A DNA stretch of 11,437 nucleotides from JACPKO01 sp964406775 (GTDB lineage Bacteria; Patescibacteriota; Microgenomatia; Daviesbacterales; UBA10151): NCBI GenBank assembly GCA_964406775.1, contig CAYOSW010000036.1, positions 1-11,437 on the forward strand, written 5' to 3'. Below are positions 5,785 to 11,437 of this stretch, in pieces. The translations under genes and the position numbers were made by a program. The notes under the pieces are model-generated. The model was not told where the DNA came from, searched no databases, and saw nothing but the letters and a program-made list of their open reading frames with translations. The stretch's first letter is position 1, and every line of letters starts with the position of its first letter.

Positions 5785-8141
5785 TATGGTTGTTTGACCT
5801 TTCCACCATTACTGTTATATTGACTCCATAGGCTATTAAGTTTCTCCTTTTGACTGCTTAAGAAGTTGTTTAATTCGTTAGCATTAGTGAAGTTTGAAGG
5901 TTTAGTTAATTTTACTGATCCAACAACACCTTTAGGAGAGATTAAAGTAAAGTCAGAATCAGTTCTTCCCAGATATATTATCAAGCCGTCATTGTTAACT
6001 CCGCCTGATTTAGCCTGGGGAAGGAAGAATTTGCAAGTTATGCCTTCTTCACAAGTAGTCTTATTTGCCGGATCGGTCTCCTTTACTGTCAGATCCGATA
6101 ATGTATATTGTCCGGCCGCCGGAGCGGTTCTCGGAGGATAGCATCCTTTTATATTAGGAATGGAACTCGGTCCGCAGGTTAGTCCGGACTTGCATTGCTT
6201 CTGGTCTGTGCATATGTACCCTTCCTCCACAGAGTTGTCTGCGGGGGTGACATAGCCTTCAGGGGTAGTGTTAGTAGCACATGTATAGCTGTATGCACCT
6301 TTGTGCTTTAGAGCGGGTATGGCAGCTGAATACAACAATATACATTTTTGTTGGGTGCCGCATACGTTTTTGCAGTATTCGTTTGATACCTTATATATGG
6401 TCGCGTGAGGGATCTGATATAGAAAATCAGCCCTAAAAATCGTGTCACATCCGTATTCCAAGTCTTTATCAGCAGGGTAACTAGGAATCAGCTCGATACA
6501 CTGTACGTCACTAGGATCATACTCAGAACAGCTATTCAGGCACTTATCAAGAGATGTTGTTCGGTTAATGGCGACTCCGTTTGAGCTAGACTTAGCTACA
6601 TCGTCAGGGCTCGGAACTCCTTGCACCCCGCTGCCATTTATTCTAACTGCCGGTGCAGGTGCCGTTGTTGATGGCTGACAAGTCCTTTGAGTTCCAGATG
6701 TTGCTGGGGCGGGACAGCTATTGGATTGGCAATCAGTATTAGAGCTGCAAGGTTCTCCGTTTGCCTTTTTTGTTGACGGCTGCAAAACTGGCTCGGTTTT
6801 TGTGGTTTGTCTGACTGCTTCAAGCCTGCCGCTAAGCCATTTTTGATAATCTTCCAGACTCATCCCCTGGGTGAGTCCCGCCGATTTTAAGTCTGCCGGA
6901 TCGGCCAGATAAAATTTACCGTCATCTCCGCGGACCTCAAAATAAATCTTTCCGCCCTCGGCCCTGGCAAATACCCGCCCAAACCCCGGAACGCCGTTTG
7001 CCGGTTTGGCTGTAACCTGCGAATTATTGTTCTGGCCGATCTGCAGATCGGTTTTTACGCGGATGGGGTTTTCCTTAGTTCCTTCTATTCCGGCCTCGAC
7101 AACTTCAGCTAACGCTTCCCTCGATAAAGCTACAGCGTAGATCTGAGCACTTAACGCTGCACTACAATCGGTCTGGGTGCCGGTTTGGATGCATTTATCT
7201 ATGTACGACTTAGCATTCTGCAGAGCTTTATCGGCTTTATCGATTTTATCCAGCAGTTTTTTCTTCTGTTCCGCGTTTAAGACGGTATTGCTTTGGATCC
7301 GGGCCCGTGTTGATTCAAAATTGCTTAATAGAGTTTTAGTCTGGTTATCGGTATCAACTCCGAATCTGCCCCTGTCGCTCGACGAGGCGAGGTCTTTGCT
7401 GTCTTTGGGACCGTCGCTATTGGACTGCTCGATCACATCTTTGTCTTTTCTCGATTTACAATCAGCGTCCCTGCCGGCGTCATTAAACTCAAATTTTTCA
7501 ACGGTGCTATCGGATACTAACCGGCCGTTTTCGATTTTTGCGCCGATACATTTGTTTGTTTCTTCATCGAAAGTCGAAATTATCCTCCAAGCCTCAAGCT
7601 TATCTCCGTTCTTGCGGCACTCGACTTTGGAGGCGCATTTATCGGCTTTTTCGCGGTCTTTCTGACTGTTCTTTCTGCGCGAATCAATCTGATCGCCCTC
7701 ACCCTTAGTCGTATAAACAACATCGCCGCTTTTAGATTCGCTTTTTGAGCACTGATCGTTCTTTTCCGAAACCTCGAAGAAATCAAAAACACAACCGCTT
7801 CCGTCGTGGAGAGGGTGCTGGGGATCGTAATAACCGCCGGTTTTCCTTATGGCTTTCGGACTATCTCCGCGGTTGTCGCAGTAAGTCACTTCATCGTCCG
7901 CACAGACCTGGTCTTTGCATTTTTGAACATCTTCAGGATTTTCTTTGTTATCGCATTCCTTAAGTTTTTTCGGATCAACCGGTTTAAGCGCTTCCTGTTC
8001 ATCAGCGGCTTTTGGGATAAAATTAACACCGTTTTGGACAAGAATGGTTCCTGCAGCAATTCCGAACATCACGAGTACAAGAAGAATGACAGGGGCAAAT
8101 CCTGATTGACTGAAAATTGACGGCAGCCGGTTTCTGAACAT
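5784..8141 (-). CDS. Large Cys-rich surface protein with VKAD module, first gene of the operon
   Basis: This 785-aa protein has no recognised enzyme domain. SQSGFAPVILLVLVMFGIAA (residues 11-30) is the membrane helix. Residues about 45-240 are charged and Cys-rich. Residues 270-360 are helical with Cys317-x8-Cys326, the same spacing as in the 582-aa protein, then IRVKTDLQIG (360-369) and a beta region. Here both Cys that flank the strand in the other two proteins are replaced, apparently by Arg361 and Arg393. Residues 465-488 and 644-667 are Cys repeats of the C-x5-C-x4/5-C type. Residues 533-621 form another Cys-dense block (KCLNSCSEY, YCKNVCGTQQKC). The C-terminal 100 residues look beta-rich then helical. 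The ATG at 8141 has no visible Shine-Dalgarno. It is probably exposed on the cell surface. Confidence 0.8.
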   Translation of the reverse strand: MFRNRLPSIFSQSGFAPVILLVLVMFGIAAGTILVQNGVNFIPKAADEQEALKPVDPKKLKECDNKENPEDVQKCKDQVCADDEVTYCDNRGDSPKAIRKTGGYYDPQHPLHDGSGCVFDFFEVSEKNDQCSKSESKSGDVVYTTKGEGDQIDSRRKNSQKDREKADKCASKVECRKNGDKLEAWRIISTFDEETNKCIGAKIENGRLVSDSTVEKFEFNDAGRDADCKSRKDKDVIEQSNSDGPKDSKDLASSSDRGRFGVDTDNQTKTLLSNFESTRARIQSNTVLNAEQKKKLLDKIDKADKALQNAKSYIDKCIQTGTQTDCSAALSAQIYAVALSREALAEVVEAGIEGTKENPIRVKTDLQIGQNNNSQVTAKPANGVPGFGRVFARAEGGKIYFEVRGDDGKFYLADPADLKSAGLTQGMSLEDYQKWLSGRLEAVRQTTKTEPVLQPSTKKANGEPCSSNTDCQSNSCPAPATSGTQRTCQPSTTAPAPAVRINGSGVQGVPSPDDVAKSSSNGVAINRTTSLDKCLNSCSEYDPSDVQCIELIPSYPADKDLEYGCDTIFRADFLYQIPHATIYKVSNEYCKNVCGTQQKCILLYSAAIPALKHKGAYSYTCATNTTPEGYVTPADNSVEEGYICTDQKQCKSGLTCGPSSIPNIKGCYPPRTAPAAGQYTLSDLTVKETDPANKTTCEEGITCKFFLPQAKSGGVNNDGLIIYLGRTDSDFTLISPKGVVGSVKLTKPSNFTNANELNNFLSSQKEKLNSLWSQYNSNGGKVKQP

Positions 8142-8250
8142 AGCAGGCAGCGCAAAAAATACGCTCTTACATAAAGGTAGTTTAAAGAATGATAAAAAGT
8201 CAACAAAACCGGATATTGTATAAGAAAATAATCAATGCTAACTTTAATGT
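8142..8250. promoter_or_regulatory. Divergent intergenic region with weak promoter candidates
   Basis: This 109-nt AT-rich gap lies between the nine-gene operon and the slipin gene. Leftward, TTGACT (8203-8198) is followed 18 nt later by TACCTT (8179-8174), a good -35 with a poor -10. Rightward, TATAAG (8219-8224), directly preceded by TG, is a reasonable -10 with no -35. Both first genes lack a clear Shine-Dalgarno. The region must hold both promoters, but the exact boxes are uncertain. Confidence 0.35.
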
Positions 8251-8994
8251 ATGTGGCTTATTCTGATTCTTGCAGGTGTTGTTATCCTGATTCTTCTTTC
8301 GGGGATTAAAGTTATTGATCAATACCAAAGGGGTGTAATTTTAACTCTAGGTACGTTTACCGGTGTTTTAAATCCCGGACTTAGGATTATTATTCCTATT
8401 TTTCAGCGGATGATTACGGTTGATATGAGGATTACAACTTCAGATATTCCCCAACAGGAAGTTATAACTAAAGATAATGTACCTGTAGGCATTAATGCCG
8501 TTGTCTATTTCCAGGTTGAGAGGCCGGAGGACGTGGTCTTAAAAATTCAGGATTACCAATATGCCGTTACCCAATACGCCCAAACTGCGCTTAGGGACGT
8601 TATCGGAGGAGTTGAGCTTGATGTTCTGCTTGCTGAAAGAACCAAGCTTGCTGAGACGATTAAGTCTATTGTTGATAAGGAAACCGCTCCCTGGGGAGTG
8701 AATATTACTTCCATTAATATACAGGACCTGGAATTGCCTGCGGATATGAAGCGGGTTATGGCCAAACAGGCTGAGGCCGAGAGGGAGAGAAGAGCGACGA
8801 TTATCCGCTCTCACGGTGAACTGGCGGCTGCAGAAAATTTGAATCAGGCTATGACGATGATGGCCGGTTCGGGTGCTATTTCCTTAAGAACTCTCCAAAC
8901 GATAGAGGCAACTACAGCCAATCCTGCGAGCACTGTTATCTTTGCCGTTCCGACGGATATTATGTCGGCATTTAAAGACTTCTTTAAAAAATGA
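8251..8994 (+). CDS. SPFH-domain membrane protein, slipin/stomatin type
   Basis: This 247-aa protein has one N-terminal membrane helix (residues 2-20) and a full SPFH domain. Slipin hallmarks include YQRGVILTLG, GLRIIIPIFQRM, VPVGINAVVYFQV, ALRDVIGGVELDVLLAER and LELPADMKRVMAKQAEAERERRA, then the coiled-coil GE-AAAENLNQAM and LRTLQTIEA near the C-terminus. Length is normal for bacterial slipins. The family forms large membrane rings that organise lipid microdomains and membrane proteases. The usual partner is NfeD; here the coupled gene is a different three-helix protein. The start at 8251 is fixed by an in-frame TAA two codons upstream. The stop overlaps the next start as ATGA. Confidence 0.92.
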   Translation: MWLILILAGVVILILLSGIKVIDQYQRGVILTLGTFTGVLNPGLRIIIPIFQRMITVDMRITTSDIPQQEVITKDNVPVGINAVVYFQVERPEDVVLKIQDYQYAVTQYAQTALRDVIGGVELDVLLAERTKLAETIKSIVDKETAPWGVNITSINIQDLELPADMKRVMAKQAEAERERRATIIRSHGELAAAENLNQAMTMMAGSGAISLRTLQTIEATTANPASTVIFAVPTDIMSAFKDFFKK

Positions 8995-9359
8995 CCTCTT
9001 TTGTCAGATATTTTTTAGGCCTTGGACCTGCAATTTTAATCATTTTTATTCTTTACGTTAATGCTCCTCCTCCTGCAGAAATCAATAATACCGGCCTGAC
9101 CGGGTCTGAAATTTTTATCAATAGCGGTTTAACTCAAGATTTTCAGTATTTAAGGAATCTCGCGTATCTTTTTTATCTGGGTATAACCGGAGTGTTGACT
9201 CTGAGCTTTTTTATCAGAGGAAAAGAGCGGGATATGAAAAGCTATTTTAAATACATTACCCCGGTTATATGGGGCCTGGTCCTTACGACATTCAGCTATG
9301 CAATAGCCGGATTTATTTATGGAATCGTGCTTGTTTTAACCAGAAGAGGTGTTATTTAA
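8991..9359 (+). CDS. Three-helix membrane protein coupled to the slipin
   Basis: This is a 122-aa protein of unknown family. Predicted helices fall at about residues 8-23, 53-75 and 90-117, with a polar extracytoplasmic loop after the first (NAPPPAEINNTGLTG) and basic RGKERDMK between the second and third. No NfeD-like OB domain is present. The start overlaps the slipin stop (ATGA), so a partner role in the same membrane complex is likely. It ends in an 8-bp tail-to-tail overlap with the minus-strand gene at 9352. Confidence 0.75.
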   Translation: MTSFVRYFLGLGPAILIIFILYVNAPPPAEINNTGLTGSEIFINSGLTQDFQYLRNLAYLFYLGITGVLTLSFFIRGKERDMKSYFKYITPVIWGLVLTTFSYAIAGFIYGIVLVLTRRGVI

Positions 9360-10134
9360 CTTCGGTTAGGAATTGCTGAGCTAAAGTACCGGTATTGGAA
9401 TTTGAATTATAGAAATCCTTCCAGACAACGACAATATCCGCGCCGTTGAAAGCCGCTCTCTGCACCTCTCTTATGGTATCGCCTCCGGCTATTGAGATCC
9501 GGACATCGTAACTGGAACGGATTTTATTTATTTGGATATAGGGAATCGGGGAGTGGCGGTCAAAAGTCTCCTCGTCAACCCCGCGGTGCAAAACGACAAC
9601 AGAAGGCATTTTTCTTAATTTACGCAGGACCTTGATCGGTTCAGGCACGCCGATAAAATCAATCATCGAATCAAGTCCGACAGATGCACAATTTTCAATA
9701 AAATAATTAAGAGTAGCTAAAGGGGCGGCCCCCAAAGCGGTTGCGGCCGAAGCACCGCCTCTTAGAGCTATATCCACCTCGGTTTTTCCGCGGTCCATAC
9801 ATTTTGTGTCAGCTACTATATATACATTGGGGTCCGGTCCGAAAATTACCGGAGCCTGCTTCTCGCTTAAGATCTTAACCCCCAAAAAAGTATTAATCAG
9901 TTTATTACTCTCTGCGGTATCTGGCTGAGGAGTATTTGCGGAGTAGCCGTTAACTCTTTCATCCCAGGCATCTCTTAACCTCCGGATCCCCTCAACCCCG
10001 AATTCTTTAATCAGCGGGGTTCCGGCTTCTATTAAAATCCTGTCCGAGGCGGGTAGAGTATAGATTATGGATTCGCCCTCCGAAGGGGTACTGTTTAAAG
10101 CGATTTGGAGATAGCGCTTTTTCTTGCTTAGCAT
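9352..10134 (-). CDS. 3-hexulose-6-phosphate synthase-like protein (OMP decarboxylase superfamily)
   Basis: This 260-aa (beta/alpha)8 protein belongs to the HUMPS group. YLQIALNS (8-15) is the first strand, and RILIEAGTPLIKEFGVEGIRRLR (32-54) matches the EVGTPLIK region of HPS. VADTKCMDRG (107-116) holds the Asp-x-Lys-x-x-Asp active-site motif (D109, K111, D114). MIDFIGVPEP (157-166), VVVLHRGVDEE (179-189) and SIAGGDT (214-220) follow in HPS order; the last is the phosphate-binding loop. HPS joins formaldehyde to ribulose 5-phosphate, or runs in reverse to make ribulose 5-phosphate. Residues about 58-102 are an insertion absent from typical ~210-aa HPS. The frame is open to 10317, but the ATG at 10134 puts the first strand in the family position and avoids overlap with the RNA promoter. 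3-keto-L-gulonate-6-phosphate decarboxylase is an alternative. Confidence 0.82.
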   Translation of the reverse strand: MLSKKKRYLQIALNSTPSEGESIIYTLPASDRILIEAGTPLIKEFGVEGIRRLRDAWDERVNGYSANTPQPDTAESNKLINTFLGVKILSEKQAPVIFGPDPNVYIVADTKCMDRGKTEVDIALRGGASAATALGAAPLATLNYFIENCASVGLDSMIDFIGVPEPIKVLRKLRKMPSVVVLHRGVDEETFDRHSPIPYIQINKIRSSYDVRISIAGGDTIREVQRAAFNGADIVVVWKDFYNSNSNTGTLAQQFLTEVK

Positions 10135-10194
10135 AAGTATTATTTTGACATTACGGCACCCGCTAAACAATCCGGCAGCGACAGATGTTAAATA

Positions 10195-10224
10195 TTGACT
10201 GTAAATCCTTTTTTGTGTTATATT
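10195..10224 (+). promoter_or_regulatory. Promoter of the tRNA-Ala/23S rRNA unit
   Basis: TTGACT (10195-10200), an 18-nt spacer and TATATT (10219-10224) each match the sigma-70 consensus at 5 of 6 positions. A TGT just before the -10 gives an extended -10 (TGn). Transcription would start near 10231 and run through the leader into tRNA-Ala and 23S. It is the best promoter in the window. Confidence 0.6.
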
Positions 10225-10409
10225 ACTTCCCACTGATGTTTTTAAAGAGAAACAACGCTTTAATTTAACCCTCTCAGCCTGGCTTCGCCCGGTTGGGCGG
10301 ACACTCAGGCGTTGCATCCCTCGGATTTAAAATTTAATAGTTATGGAATTGGATCTTTTGATTCGGGCATTTTTTTGCCTAAATCGAAAAGGGTAGATGG
10401 TTAAAAGCC

Positions 10410-10437
10410 CCTGTCAAATTGCTTTGCAATTTACAGG
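10410..10437 (+). repeat. Inverted repeat, leader hairpin 1
   Basis: CCTGT-C-AAATTGC, TTT loop, GCAATTTACAGG: twelve base pairs with one bulged C. Confidence 0.75.
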
Positions 10438-10444
10438 CGATCTC

Positions 10445-10496
10445 GAAAACTTTATTGGTACAGAGATGCTTCGCATCTACTTATAATGAAGTTTTC
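10445..10496 (+). repeat. Inverted repeat, leader hairpin 2
   Basis: GAAAACTTTATT (10445-10456) pairs with AATGAAGTTTTC (10485-10496) over 12 bp with one G-U pair. Inside it, AGATGC (10464-10469) pairs with GCATCT (10473-10478) over a TTC loop. It ends 7 nt before the tRNA, so it may guide 5' processing. Confidence 0.75.
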
Positions 10497-10502
10497 TCCG
10501 AT

Positions 10503-10574
10503 GGGCCCGTAGTTCACCGGTAGAACGCTTCATTTGCAATGAAGATGCAGGAGGTTCGACTCCTCTCGGGTCCA
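10503..10574 (+). tRNA. tRNA-Ala (anticodon UGC)
   Basis: A complete 72-nt cloverleaf. Acceptor GGGCCCG pairs with CGGGTCC and includes the G3:U70 wobble that marks alanine tRNAs. The D stem is GTTC/GAAC. The anticodon stem CTTCA/TGAAG holds loop TTTGCAA with anticodon TGC. The variable loop is ATGCA. T arm GGAGG-TTCGACT-CCTCT has one G-U pair. The discriminator is A10574. CCA is not encoded (CAG follows), so it must be added enzymatically. It lies upstream of 23S as in many rRNA operons, but no 16S gene precedes it. Confidence 0.96.
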
Positions 10575-10738
10575 CAGTTAGATTCTTGGGTTTAGATATG
10601 GGTTTTTGACTCTGGTAGTTGAAAATCCGTATCCGGGCCGAAGATATGGTGAATCTTATGGATTACTCAGCAATGCTGAGCCGCATAAGCACTTAAGTCC
10701 TTGGAATTTGTACTTTAAAATGTGAATACGATCAAGTA

Positions 10739-10766
10739 TTGGTTTACGGCGCAAGCTGTAGACCAA
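10739..10766 (+). repeat. Spacer hairpin with GCAA tetraloop
   Basis: TTGGTTTACGGC pairs with GCTGTAGACCAA over 12 bp with two G-U pairs, closed by a GNRA-type GCAA loop. The wobble pairs indicate that an RNA structure is kept, not a DNA palindrome. Confidence 0.75.
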
Positions 10767-10785
10767 ATATTATGAAGGCCAAAAA

Positions 10786-10856
10786 GGGTCAGGTATTTAT
10801 TATTCGTAAGAATTAAGAAGTCGCAGAGCGCAAGCTCAAGACTTCATACCTGGTCC
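10786..10856 (+). repeat. Compound stem-loop in the spacer
   Basis: GGGTCAGGTAT (10786-10796) pairs with ATACCTGGTCC (10846-10856) over 11 bp, two of them G-U. Inside lies GAAGTC/GACTTC, a small internal loop, then GAGC-GCAA-GCTC, again with a GCAA tetraloop. Confidence 0.7.
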
Positions 10857-10885
10857 TGAAGTGTCGAATTCAATTAGACACTTCA
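10857..10885 (+). repeat. Hairpin directly before 23S rRNA
   Basis: TGAAGTGTC pairs with GACACTTCA (9 bp, 11-nt loop). It ends about 13 nt before the estimated 23S 5' end and stacks directly on the preceding stem. A processing signal is likely; no T-run follows, so it is not an intrinsic terminator. Confidence 0.65.
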
Positions 10886-10898
10886 AACAGTCAAATAA

Positions 10899-11437
<539 letters not shown>

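Larger units (their letters stand above)
10231..10502 (+). other. Structured leader upstream of tRNA-Ala
   Basis: No gene is supported here. The stretch can fold into several stems: GCCTG (10277-10281) with CAGGC (10306-10310) enclosing CGCCC/GGGCG (10286-10299); GGCA/TGCC (10366-10379) inside TTCG/CGAA; a 12-bp stem at 10410-10437; and a long stem at 10445-10496. It is probably a transcribed rRNA leader with processing sites. I saw no 16S sequence and no clear boxA. Confidence 0.5.
10575..10898 (+). other. Hairpin-rich spacer between tRNA-Ala and 23S rRNA
   Basis: A 324-nt spacer without a protein or second tRNA (no tRNA-Ile). It is packed with stems: CCGTATC/GATATGG (10627-10649); CTTATG/CATAAG (10655-10689) enclosing CTCAGC-AAT-GCTGAG; a 12-bp stem with GCAA loop (10739-10766); a long compound stem (10786-10856); and TGAAGTGTC/GACACTTCA (10857-10885) just before the 23S start. 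It probably serves pre-rRNA processing. Confidence 0.6.

Noticed and set aside
7036..7051. Perfect 16-bp palindrome CCGATCTGCAGATCGG.
   Set aside because: It lies in the middle of the conserved VKTDLQIG coding motif, has no partner copy and no regulatory position; most likely chance.
10135..10317. 61-residue N-terminal extension of the HPS-like protein from an ATG at 10317.
   Set aside because: It has no family similarity, overlaps the stable-RNA promoter and leader, and the internal ATG at 10134 places the first barrel strand exactly where HPS proteins begin.
10258..10320. TPP-riboswitch-like words on the minus strand (GGGATGC ... GGCTGAGAGGG).
   Set aside because: The second conserved half (ACC...GAACCTGA) is absent, and no thiamine gene follows. 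Judged chance.

Overview
The window looks like a piece of a Candidate Phyla Radiation (Patescibacteria) genome, most likely Microgenomates. The reasons are: many small and medium surface proteins that open with a (K/R/S)-G-(F/I)-(A/S/T) motif followed directly by a hydrophobic helix; weak or absent Shine-Dalgarno sites; tightly packed genes; and a 23S rRNA gene with no 16S gene directly upstream. TGA acts as a stop in several genes, so the glycine-recoded CPR groups (Gracilibacteria, Absconditabacteria) are unlikely. The lineage is inferred from style, not from a database match.

Positions 1-8141 (minus strand) form one dense nine-gene operon for exported or membrane-anchored proteins. In transcription order these are: a 785-aa Cys-rich protein and a 96-aa partner; a 582-aa Cys-rich protein and a 77-aa partner; an 89-aa membrane peptide; a 340-aa secreted protein and a 92-aa partner; a 148-aa anchored beta-domain protein; and a secreted HExxHxxGxxH metalloprotease that runs off the left edge. 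The three large proteins share a module (a helical part with Cys, then an (I)xVK(A/T)D(L/M)xI strand). Each is followed by a small one-helix protein whose start overlaps its stop. The operon therefore looks like a three-fold repeated large-plus-small pair with an anchor/protease pair at the end. I recognise no characterised system with this layout. A cell-surface or host-contact structure is the best inference.

Positions 8142-8250 are the divergent intergenic region. Rightward (8251-9359) lie a slipin-type SPFH protein and a translationally coupled three-helix membrane protein. They converge, with an 8-bp overlap, on a minus-strand gene (9352-10134) of the OMP decarboxylase / 3-hexulose-6-phosphate synthase superfamily.

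Positions 10195-11437 carry a stable-RNA unit: a good sigma-70-type promoter, a structured leader, tRNA-Ala(UGC) with G3:U70, a 324-nt spacer full of hairpins, and the first ~540 nt of 23S rRNA, cut by the right edge.
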